64,000 nucleotides of DNA from Marinospirillum alkaliphilum DSM 21637. GTDB taxonomy: Bacteria; Pseudomonadota; Gammaproteobacteria; Pseudomonadales; Halomonadaceae. This document shows positions 39,367-47,106 of the stretch, one piece after another. Numbering within the stretch: position 1 is the stretch's first letter; each line of letters begins with the position of its first letter. Location: contig NZ_FPJW01000004.1 in assembly GCF_900119735.1 (NCBI RefSeq), forward strand, positions 160,011 through 224,010, in the 5' to 3' direction. A model generated the notes under the pieces. It had not been told where the DNA came from and did no database searches. It saw only the letters and a list, made by a program, of their open reading frames with translations. The position numbers and the translations under genes are program-made.

Positions 39367-40023
39367 ATGTCTTGTCGGACTCGGCCCTTGTTGGCTGTTG
39401 TGTTCCTGCTGTTTTGTTTGCTGATTTCAGCAACGGCTTTTGCCCACCCACATGTCTGGGTGGAGCTGCGAGTCCGTCCCTTGCTGAATGAACAGGGCCA
39501 GCTCACCGGTTTGCAGCAGGCCTGGCGATTTGACCCCTTTTATAGCCTGATTCTGATTGAAGAGCTGCAACGTGGCGGTCCATCCAGTGAACTGGAAAAA
39601 CGTTACGATGAGCTGGCCAGTGAGGTAGTGGCCAATCTGCAGCGCTTTGATTTTTTTTCCCGCTTGCACAGTGAGGGCCGAAGATTGCCTGTGGGGCAGG
39701 TGCAACACTATAACCTGATGCGTATCGGTCAGCGCGTGGAGTTCAGCTTTGTGCTTCCGCTGCAACACCCCGTGTCTCTCAACGAGGCGCGCGTAAGCTA
39801 TCAGGTGTATGACCCCAGTTATTTTATTGAAATCCTGCATATTCCCGAACAAGGCGTAGATACACAGAGTCTGGATGCAGCCTGTAGGGTACGGCTTGAA
39901 GCACCCAACCCAAGCAGTGAACAGATAGAAAAAGCTATGGCGTTGGATGTTGATGACATCTCTGATGACCCGCAGTTAGGTCAGTACTTTGCTGAGCGGG
40001 TAGTATTGGATTGCCGACCTTGA
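39367..40023 (+). CDS. DUF1007 family periplasmic protein
   Basis: A 218-residue DUF1007 (COG3683) protein with a signal peptide (residues 1-26, LFCLLISATAFA) and a mature N terminus HPHVWVELRV, a likely metal-binding HPH motif. The rest is predicted beta-rich, ending with VVLDC. DUF1007 genes are found next to NicO-type transporters, as here. Being downstream of the zinc importer suggests a periplasmic metal-delivery role, which is inference. Two in-frame ATGs would alter the signal only slightly. Confidence 0.85.
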   Translation: MSCRTRPLLAVVFLLFCLLISATAFAHPHVWVELRVRPLLNEQGQLTGLQQAWRFDPFYSLILIEELQRGGPSSELEKRYDELASEVVANLQRFDFFSRLHSEGRRLPVGQVQHYNLMRIGQRVEFSFVLPLQHPVSLNEARVSYQVYDPSYFIEILHIPEQGVDTQSLDAACRVRLEAPNPSSEQIEKAMALDVDDISDDPQLGQYFAERVVLDCRP

Positions 40024-40071
40024 TGCCACAGGGCTTGTGCATCTGGTCAGGTTGGCGGTAAAGGAGCGCGC

Positions 40072-41187
40072 ATGACAAAACCTCTACTACTGCTATGGAT
40101 GCTGTTGTTGAGCAGCAGCTTGTTGGCTGCCCCCTTGCCGGGGTTGCCTGCAGCAGAGCGAACAAGCACTGCAGCCGTGGAGCGAGTGGCACCATCTCAG
40201 GAAGCTGCAAGCCTTCGTAATCAATGGCAGCAGTTAACCTTCTGGATACTGCAAAAACAGCGCGAGTATCATCGCGCCCTGGCTGATGGCATTGAAAAAC
40301 TCAGTGAGCAGGGTAGCTGGCAGCATGGTTGGGCATTACTGGTGCTGAGCTTCTTTTATGGTGTGTTCCATGCTGCCGGACCCGGGCATGGCAAGGCAGT
40401 ATTAACCACCTACCTGCTGACTCAGCCGGAAAAGCTCCGTCGTGGATTATTGTTGTCTTTTCTTGCTGCCATGCTGCAAGGGCTGACAGCCATATTGCTG
40501 GTCACTGTGCTGGTTCATGGCCTGGGGCGTTTAGCCCGAGAAGCCTTTTCCAGTGTGCTCTATGTTGAAATGGCCAGCTTTGCGCTGGTGGCGCTGATGG
40601 GCTGCTGGTTGATCTGGCGCGGTGCCAGGCAACTGCTGAACCATCTCAGACAGCAGCCGGTCACCAGGGTGGATACTCCGCTGGTTGCTCAAACCGGCTT
40701 TACGCCGGTGCAGCAAGGCAGCATGCACATCACGGCATTTACACCGGTACAAGGTGGCTCATCATTAATGGCTCCTGCTGCCAGCGCTACCCCCTGTCCC
40801 AGTTGTGGCAAGGTACACCATGTTGCCCCTGAACAGGTTGAAGGCAAAAGCTGGTGGGAGCAAGGTGGTCTGCTGTTATCCATTGGCTTACGGCCCTGCT
40901 CTGGTGCGGTACTGGTTCTGGTGGTGGCTAACCTGTTGGGGCTCTGGTGGATAGGTGTGTTGTCTGCCATGGCCATGGCTCTGGGTACTGCGTTGACCGT
41001 TGGCCTGCTGGCCACACTGGCTGTGCAGGCTCGTAACCTGGCTCAGCGCCTGTCACGCCTGCAGGGACGACGATTGTTCGTGTTTACTGCACTCTTGGCG
41101 GTACTGGGTGGCTTGTTTATTCTGCTGCTGGGTAGCAGCCTGCTGCTTGGCAGCCTGGCAACTGACCATCCGCTGGGGTTATTCTAA
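40072..41187 (+). CDS. NicO/RcnA-type metal transporter
   Basis: A 371-residue membrane protein of the NicO (COG2215) family, relatives of which export or import nickel, cobalt or zinc. It has an N-terminal signal/anchor, a first helix block with FFYGVFHAAGPGHGKAVLTTYLL (the HAxGPGHGK variant of the HX4DH motif), and a second block with SIGLRPCSGAVLVLVVANLLG. Between the two lies a hydrophilic loop with CPSCGKVHH, a possible Zn-binding site, and two similar short segments FTPVQQG and FTPVQGG. It follows DUF1007 by 48 bases, which together with the upstream importer suggests zinc. Confidence 0.83.
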   Translation: MTKPLLLLWMLLLSSSLLAAPLPGLPAAERTSTAAVERVAPSQEAASLRNQWQQLTFWILQKQREYHRALADGIEKLSEQGSWQHGWALLVLSFFYGVFHAAGPGHGKAVLTTYLLTQPEKLRRGLLLSFLAAMLQGLTAILLVTVLVHGLGRLAREAFSSVLYVEMASFALVALMGCWLIWRGARQLLNHLRQQPVTRVDTPLVAQTGFTPVQQGSMHITAFTPVQGGSSLMAPAASATPCPSCGKVHHVAPEQVEGKSWWEQGGLLLSIGLRPCSGAVLVLVVANLLGLWWIGVLSAMAMALGTALTVGLLATLAVQARNLAQRLSRLQGRRLFVFTALLAVLGGLFILLLGSSLLLGSLATDHPLGLF

Positions 41188-41211
41188 GAGACTGCCAAGC
41201 TAGGTCCTTTC

Positions 41212-41365
41212 TGTGGATAAGTCTGTGGAAGTATGGGGATAAATCCTGTTGGCTGATTGTTGCAGACGGGTGTTTTTTGACCTGGATTAACCTTTTGTAC
41301 AAATTTACAAACGCCTGTGGGGCAGCCTGGCTAAACTATTTGTTTATATATTTAAACGATAGTTT
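41212..41365. promoter_or_regulatory. Upstream region of the PAS gene with palindrome and DnaA-box match
   Basis: The 213-base gap contains an exact DnaA-box sequence TGTGGATAA (41212-41220; complement of TTATCCACA). Further on is an imperfect palindrome: AAACTAT (41333-41339), GTTTA (41342-41346), TAAAC (41353-41357) and ATAGTTT (41359-41365). The palindrome centre is AT-only and may include a -10 region. It ends 35 bases before the PAS gene, a position fitting an operator. Confidence 0.4.
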
Positions 41366-41400
41366 TCCATGGCCTTTCCACCCCACAAGGAGCACTCACT

Positions 41401-41919
41401 ATGACCGGAGCAGAAGAAATCCGGCTGGATGAGGATGACCTGATCGTCAGCAAAACAGATCCCAAAGGGCGCATCACCTATGCCAACCGCCGGTTTATGG
41501 AAATTGCCGGCTATTCTGAACCACAGCTGCTGGGAAAACCTCACAATCTGATACGACACCCTGAGATGCCCCGGGGTGTTTTTCGTTTTATGTGGGCCAC
41601 CTTACAGGCTGGTCAGGAGTTTTTTGGTTATGTAAAAAACCGAACTTCTGACGGTGGGTACTACTGGGTTTTTGCCAATGTCACGCCAGACTACACGGCC
41701 AATTCACAATTGGCGGGATATTTTTCTGTGCGTCGTCGCCCTAATCGTGCAGCAATCCAGCAGGTCAGTCACTGGTACCGGCAAATGCGGGCCATCGAGT
41801 CACAGCAGTCTGCCAGCAAGGCACCGGAAGCCTCCATGCAGTGGCTATTGGATCAGGTGGCTGCACAAGGCTGCACCTACAACGAGCTGGTTCGCCAGTT
41901 GGAATCCTTGCCGGAGTGA
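41401..41919 (+). CDS. Stand-alone PAS-domain protein (CetB/Aer-like sensor)
   Basis: A 172-residue soluble protein with a single PAS domain at residues about 12-125. It has the Aer-type features [33 protein letters not shown] and [21 protein letters not shown]. The RHPEMP segment is the hallmark of FAD-binding Aer PAS domains. A short helical tail follows, with no membrane segment. It begins AAGGAGCAC before the ATG and is followed at 41924 by a chemoreceptor, so the two probably form a bipartite energy-taxis receptor like CetB/CetA of Campylobacter. Confidence 0.85.
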   Translation: MTGAEEIRLDEDDLIVSKTDPKGRITYANRRFMEIAGYSEPQLLGKPHNLIRHPEMPRGVFRFMWATLQAGQEFFGYVKNRTSDGGYYWVFANVTPDYTANSQLAGYFSVRRRPNRAAIQQVSHWYRQMRAIESQQSASKAPEASMQWLLDQVAAQGCTYNELVRQLESLPE

Positions 41920-41923
41920 TGCC

Positions 41924-43375
41924 ATGTATCGTGCAATGTTAAAAAGTCACACCTCCAAGGGCTCACCTTTTCTGAGTGGCAAATTCCTGATCACTTGTGT
42001 GATTTTTAATCTGCTGGTGATAGTGACCGCATTGGTTGCACTGCTCACTCACCATTGGTTGTGGGTAGTGCTGCCGCCTGTGATGGCGCTGGTTTTTACC
42101 CTTTATGCCTGGCGTTATTCACGCAAACCGCTGATCACCCTGTCATTGATTGATGATGCTTTGCGCCGTGCCCGCATTGGAGAAATGCATCATCGCATTA
42201 CTCATACCCAGGGGTTGGGTGAAGTGGGGCGGGTGAGCTGGGACTTAAATGACTTTTTAGACCTGATCGAAAGTTATTTTAAAGAGGTTAACTCGGCTTT
42301 TGCTGCTGTAGGCAGAGGTGATTTTTCTCGTAAAGCCCTATCCAAGGGCATGCCGGGTGAGTTTGCCCGTTCTCTGGGGAGTATCAATCAATCGATTGAT
42401 GCCATGCAGGCGAACAAGGCGTTCACCGAACAGAATCGACTCTCTTCCCAGTTGCATGAACTGAATACCGATAATCTCAAAGACAACTTACAGCTGACAC
42501 AGAAGGATCTGAAAAACATCAGCCACACCATGAATGGCATTGCTCATGCAGCTGAGCAGAATGCTGAAAATGCGACTCAGAGCCAGAAATCTGCAGAAGC
42601 GATGGCTGGTTTGCTGCAAAAAATTTCAGCCAGTGTCACTTTGGTGGGTGAAACAGTGGCCGCACTGAACCGGCAAAGCCAGGCCGTTTCCGGCACGCTG
42701 CAGGCGATAACGGATATTTCTGATCAGACCAGTCTGCTGGCACTGAATGCATCCATCGAAGCAGCCCGTGCAGGAGAGCAGGGCCGGGGCTTTGCGGTGG
42801 TTGCCGATGAAGTGAAACAGCTGTCCCACAAAACCAAAGAGGCGGCACAAAGCATCAACACCACCCTGCTGGGATTTAGCCGACAGGTGGGCCAGTCGCT
42901 GGATGGGGCACAGGAAAGCCAGCAGTTGGCAGAACAAATCCAGCAGGAAATCAAAGGCTTTCAACAGCGTTTTGCCGAAGTGGCAGAAGATGCTCATCAG
43001 ACTTTAAAGCAGGTTGAGCTGGTGAAAGACATCAGCTTTGCTTCGCTGCTGAAAGTGGATCATGTGATCAGCAAGCAGCAGGCTTATGATGGGTTGAATT
43101 CAACTGGTGATGAATGTTCACAGACCGCCAGTGAACAGCTGGAATTGTGGTTGGAAAAAAACGCCACCACTGAATTGGGGCGCATGCCTGTTTTTCAGCA
43201 GCTTCAGCAGAGTTATCACAACCTGCAGGATCAGCTTCAGCAGGCTTTGAGCCTCTACCAGCAATCCAGTGTGGCCAGCCGCGAACAAATTGTTGCGTTG
43301 ATGCAGCAGGCTGAAGCCAGTAGCGGGCAGTTGCTTGGAAGCATTGATCAGATTGTTGAGGCCAGGCAGCGGTAG
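41924..43375 (+). CDS. Methyl-accepting chemotaxis protein lacking a sensor, with CZB-like C terminus
   Basis: A 483-residue receptor from ATG 41924, four bases after the PAS gene. Two N-terminal membrane helices (about residues 21-41 and 45-65) have almost no periplasmic loop, then a HAMP-like region, and the signalling domain whose tip contains [38 protein letters not shown] (split into shorter motifs). The C terminus (about residues 370-440) begins [18 protein letters not shown], which matches the CZB (zinc-binding) domain start; the later Cys and second His ligand positions look replaced. It is the CetA-like partner of the PAS protein. The receptor lacks a C-terminal NWETF-type tether. 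Confidence 0.88.
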   Translation: MYRAMLKSHTSKGSPFLSGKFLITCVIFNLLVIVTALVALLTHHWLWVVLPPVMALVFTLYAWRYSRKPLITLSLIDDALRRARIGEMHHRITHTQGLGEVGRVSWDLNDFLDLIESYFKEVNSAFAAVGRGDFSRKALSKGMPGEFARSLGSINQSIDAMQANKAFTEQNRLSSQLHELNTDNLKDNLQLTQKDLKNISHTMNGIAHAAEQNAENATQSQKSAEAMAGLLQKISASVTLVGETVAALNRQSQAVSGTLQAITDISDQTSLLALNASIEAARAGEQGRGFAVVADEVKQLSHKTKEAAQSINTTLLGFSRQVGQSLDGAQESQQLAEQIQQEIKGFQQRFAEVAEDAHQTLKQVELVKDISFASLLKVDHVISKQQAYDGLNSTGDECSQTASEQLELWLEKNATTELGRMPVFQQLQQSYHNLQDQLQQALSLYQQSSVASREQIVALMQQAEASSGQLLGSIDQIVEARQR

Positions 43376-43392
43376 CTGGGCTGAGGTTTTGA

Positions 43393-44169
43393 TTAGCCAT
43401 TAAACACTTCTTGCCGGTGCCTTTTGATAAATGCTGGTTCTGGCAAGAAGCGATAAGGCATTTCGATCGGCCGACCAGCAATTGCGTGGAAAGTTTGTAC
43501 TACAAACGCATCAGATGAAGATTGTAGCTTCTCGGAGAGAAGGACTCGGTAATCATCATCAAGGGTTAAAAAACCAAGATCAAAAGCCCTGTCATGGATG
43601 GCTGACAAACACAGGCCATTACTCGGATTCAGCCGATTTGCATGATCTTTGCTCCAAGGTACTATGTGGCTGGCAATGAGCAATCTCGGCTCAGATAAAC
43701 CGCTCATGCAGCAGCGCCCCTGATAGCTGGCTAATACGGCTCGCCTAAAAAAGTTCTGCTTCATTCGCTGCTGGGTTATGACTGAGCGTGTTTCGCCAGT
43801 GAAGTCATCCAGTATCCCAAGCTCATCAGCAGTTGTTACGAGAGGCTCTAGTGGCTGAGACTGCTCTAACGCTTGCCGCAAGCGATCACAATCTTCAGCC
43901 AGCCTTTCCCAGTCTTCATGAAACTCCTCCCAAACTTCATGATCCAGCTTGGACGCATTTTTCATGCCTGATCGTCCACTTGCCCTAATTGCAGGATCAA
44001 GGCTCGACATATTAACCAGTCTCAGAGCCAGTGATGATGGGGTTCGGCCCAGTAGTTTTGCTAGTTGGATAATCTCCGGGTTACCGCGATGCAGCTTTCC
44101 AAATTGCAGCTGACAGTAAAGATGGAATGCTAGTTTTACCTGGTCTTTTGTCCATAAAACACGATCCAT
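43393..44169 (-). CDS. HNH endonuclease family protein
   Basis: A 258-residue protein with a C-terminal HNH_2-type domain. Residues about 140-200 contain FRRAVLASYQGRCCMSGL, the motif ASHIVPWSKDHANRLNP (H168, N181) and NGLCLSAIHDRAF (H192), the canonical ligands of this restriction-type HNH. The N-terminal part has LHRGNPEIIQLAKLLGRTPS, a conserved helical module of this family. No methylase or partner gene flanks it. It interrupts a chemotaxis/stress region and is likely a horizontally acquired single-gene insertion, possibly for DNA restriction. It starts at ATG 44169. Confidence 0.85.
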   Translation of the reverse strand: MDRVLWTKDQVKLAFHLYCQLQFGKLHRGNPEIIQLAKLLGRTPSSLALRLVNMSSLDPAIRASGRSGMKNASKLDHEVWEEFHEDWERLAEDCDRLRQALEQSQPLEPLVTTADELGILDDFTGETRSVITQQRMKQNFFRRAVLASYQGRCCMSGLSEPRLLIASHIVPWSKDHANRLNPSNGLCLSAIHDRAFDLGFLTLDDDYRVLLSEKLQSSSDAFVVQTFHAIAGRPIEMPYRFLPEPAFIKRHRQEVFNG

Positions 44170-44273
44170 GGCACCACTTTCCTCTGTTATGAGCAGTTGT
44201 TCATGTTAACCAAATTCTCTGTAAGGAGTTTTGGATATTATCGTATCCCTTTTATTGATCATTGTTGATGTTG

Positions 44274-45800
44274 CTAATTCACCGGACAGGCCGGGTCTTC
44301 CGTTACGGGCCAAACCAGTTCACTGACCTTTTCCTGACCTTCCCAGCTTTCCAGTTTGACCGGGAAGCCCCAGAGGGTGTGCAGGTGTTGCAGCACATCC
44401 TGAGTGGATTCACCCAGGTTGCGGCGGTTGCTGCGGTTGTGGCGCAGGGTGAGGCTGCGGTCACCGCGCAGGTGGGCTTCCCAGATCTGGATGTCCGGTT
44501 CCCGAAAGCTGAGGTTGTACTGTTCGGCCAGCGCTGAGCGCACGGCACGGTAACCGGCATCATCATGGATGGCGGTGATTTCGATCTGGCTGTCCTGATC
44601 GTCATCCACCAGTGCAAACAGGTGAAAGTCCCGCATCACCTTGGGCGACAGGAATTGCTGGATGAAGGATTCATCCTTGAAGTCACGCATGGCCCAGTGC
44701 AGGGTATCCAGCCAGTCGGCCCCGGCCAGGTCAGGGAACCAGTGGCGGTCTTCATCGGTGGGCTGTTCACAGATGCGTTTCAGGTCGGTGTAGATGGCAA
44801 ACCCCAGGGCATAGGGGTTGATGCCAGAATACCAAGGGCTGTCAAAATCCGGCTGCATCACCACACTGGTGTGGGATTGCAGGAATTCCAGCATGAAGCC
44901 TTCATCCACCAGTCCTTCATCATAGAGGTCATGCATCAGGGTGTAGTGCCAGAAGGTGGCCCAGCCTTCGTTCATCACCTGGGTCTGACGCTGTGGATAA
45001 AAATACTGGGCGATCTTGCGCACAATGCGTACCAGCTCACGCTGCCAAGGCTCCAGCAGTGGGGCATGTTTTTCGATGAAATAAAGCAGGTTTTCCTGAG
45101 GTTCCGCCGGAAAACGCAGCTTTTTGCCATTTTTTGCTTCTTTTTCCGGGTTCAGGTTGGGCAGGGTTCGCCACAGGTCGTTGACCTGCTGTTGCAGGAT
45201 GGCTTCCCGCTCCTGCTGGCGCTCACGCTCTTCCCGGGCCGACAGGGGGCGTGGCCGCTTGTAACGATCAACACCGTGGCTTTGCAGGGCATGGCAGGCA
45301 TCCAGCAGGTTTTCCACTGCATCAATGCCATAACGCTCTTCGCATTCACTGACGTACTGGCGGGCAAACACCAGGTAATCAATGATGCTTTCGGCATCGG
45401 TCCAGGTGCGGAACAGGTAGTTGTTCTTGAAAAACGAGTTGTGCCCGTAACAGGCATGGGCCATCACCAGCACCTGCATCATCAGGGTGTTTTCTTCCAT
45501 CAGGTAGGCAATGCAGGGGTTGGAATTGATCACCAGTTCGTAGGCCAGTCCCATCTGGCCGCGTTTGTAGGCCTGCTGCACCTTGAGGAAGTGTTTGCCA
45601 TAAGACCAGTGGTGATAACCCACCGGCATGCCGGTGGCGGCATAGGCATCCATCATCTGTTCACTGGTGATGACTTCAATCTGGTTGGGGTAGGTGTCCA
45701 GCCGGTATTTTTCCGCCAGCCGGGCGATGTTCTTTTCAAATGCCTGCAGCAGGTCAAAGGTCCACTCACTGCCACGGGCCAGGGGCTGACGCTGGTTCAT
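44274..45800 (-). CDS. SpoVR family protein (YcgB-like)
   Basis: A 508-residue SpoVR-family protein (E. coli YcgB about 510). It starts NQRQPLARGSEWTFDLLQAFEKNI and contains QIEVITSEQMMDAYAATGMP, YLMEENTLMMQVLVMAHACYGHNSFFKNN, HYTLMHDLYDEG and NPYALGFAIYTDLKRI. Function is not settled; expression is linked to stationary phase and sporulation-like stress. It shares a four-base overlap with the upstream yeaH and belongs to a conserved three-gene cluster with the PrkA-like kinase. Confidence 0.95.
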   Translation of the reverse strand: MNQRQPLARGSEWTFDLLQAFEKNIARLAEKYRLDTYPNQIEVITSEQMMDAYAATGMPVGYHHWSYGKHFLKVQQAYKRGQMGLAYELVINSNPCIAYLMEENTLMMQVLVMAHACYGHNSFFKNNYLFRTWTDAESIIDYLVFARQYVSECEERYGIDAVENLLDACHALQSHGVDRYKRPRPLSAREERERQQEREAILQQQVNDLWRTLPNLNPEKEAKNGKKLRFPAEPQENLLYFIEKHAPLLEPWQRELVRIVRKIAQYFYPQRQTQVMNEGWATFWHYTLMHDLYDEGLVDEGFMLEFLQSHTSVVMQPDFDSPWYSGINPYALGFAIYTDLKRICEQPTDEDRHWFPDLAGADWLDTLHWAMRDFKDESFIQQFLSPKVMRDFHLFALVDDDQDSQIEITAIHDDAGYRAVRSALAEQYNLSFREPDIQIWEAHLRGDRSLTLRHNRSNRRNLGESTQDVLQHLHTLWGFPVKLESWEGQEKVSELVWPVTEDPACPVN

Positions 45801-47080
45801 GGGCGCGCCTCCTTGTGAAAGAGTTCGCGGAACACCGGGTAGATTTCCCCCGGCTCAAAAAACTGGCGCATGGCAAAGCTGTTCGGGAAGCGGGTCTGAA
45901 TGCCTTCATAGGCTTCCCACAGTGCCTGATGGGCGTGAGGGGTGATTTCGACATAGGCAAAATAACGCACCAGCGGCATCAGTCGACGTGCCATCCATTC
46001 TGCGCACTGGTCGGAATCATCATCCCAGTTGTCACCGTCCGAGGCCTGGGCAATATAGGCATTCCAGCGGCTGGACGGATAACGGGCTTCGAGAATGCTG
46101 CTGGCCAGTTTCAGGGCACTGGAAACAATGGTGCCGCCGGTTTCGCGTGAGTAAAAAAACTCTTCTTCAGTGACTTCTCTGGCACTGGTGTGATGGCGGA
46201 TGAACACCAGCTCAACCTTTTTGTAGTTGCGCTCAAGGAACAGGTACAACAGCAGGAAAAAGCGTTTGGCCAGTTCCTTGTGCTTTTCAGTCATCGAGCC
46301 GGAGACATCCATGATGCAGAGCATCACGGCCTGGGTGGCCGGTACCGGCTGCTGCTTCATGTGACGGTAACGCAGGTCTTCATCATCCAGCCAGGGAATG
46401 GCGGCCAGGCGTTTTTTCAGTTGTTCGATGCTGGCCTGCAGCTCCTGGATGCGCAAGGGGTGGCGTAGGGCCAGATCCTTCTGCTCTTCTGCGGCCAGTG
46501 CCTGTTCACATTCATGCAGTTCACGCCTCAATGATGAACCCATGCCGATGCGACGGGCATAAGCTGAGCGCATGGAGCGCACCACATGCAGCCGCGAGGG
46601 TGTGCCCTGGCGCACAATGCCGCCATGAACCGGACGGGTTTCGTCGGTTTCGGTCAGTTCCTTGCGCACCAGATTGGGCAGTTCCAGATCATCAAACAGG
46701 AAGTTCATGAACTCGTCACGCGACAGGGTGAAAGCAAATTCGTCTTCACCTTCGCCATCCCGACTGGCCTTGCCGGAACCACTGCCACTGCCGCCCCCGC
46801 CTGCCGGTGGCCGTGACACCCGGTCCCCGCGCTGGAACTGTTTGTTACCGGGATGCACCAGCCCACGCCGCCCGGCCTTGCCGTGATGAAACACCGGTTC
46901 ACTGATGTCCTTGCCGGGAATGCTGATTTCTTCACCCCGCTCCATGTCGGTGATGGAGCGTTTGCGAACGGCTTCACTGACCGCACGACGAATGTGGTTG
47001 CGGTAGCGCCTGAGGAAGCGCTGCCGGTTCACCGCACTCTTGTTCTTGCCGTTGGGACGGCGGTCAATGAAGTAACCCAT
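45797..47080 (-). CDS. yeaH: YeaH/DUF444 family protein with vWA domain
   Basis: A 427-residue protein of DUF444 (same length as E. coli YeaH). The N terminus is basic (residues 1-60), a Gly/Ser-rich linker lies at about 93-107, and the vWA-like domain near residue 250 has CIMDVSGSMTEKHKE, the MIDAS motif DxSxS, followed by FFLLLYLFLERNYKKVELVFIRHHT. It is thought to act with the PrkA kinase. GAGGTGAAGC precedes the ATG on the minus strand. The end overlaps SpoVR's start. Confidence 0.95.
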   Translation of the reverse strand: MGYFIDRRPNGKNKSAVNRQRFLRRYRNHIRRAVSEAVRKRSITDMERGEEISIPGKDISEPVFHHGKAGRRGLVHPGNKQFQRGDRVSRPPAGGGGSGSGSGKASRDGEGEDEFAFTLSRDEFMNFLFDDLELPNLVRKELTETDETRPVHGGIVRQGTPSRLHVVRSMRSAYARRIGMGSSLRRELHECEQALAAEEQKDLALRHPLRIQELQASIEQLKKRLAAIPWLDDEDLRYRHMKQQPVPATQAVMLCIMDVSGSMTEKHKELAKRFFLLLYLFLERNYKKVELVFIRHHTSAREVTEEEFFYSRETGGTIVSSALKLASSILEARYPSSRWNAYIAQASDGDNWDDDSDQCAEWMARRLMPLVRYFAYVEITPHAHQALWEAYEGIQTRFPNSFAMRQFFEPGEIYPVFRELFHKEARP

Positions 47081-47106
47081 GCTTCACCTCGGTGTCAGGC
47101 CATCCA

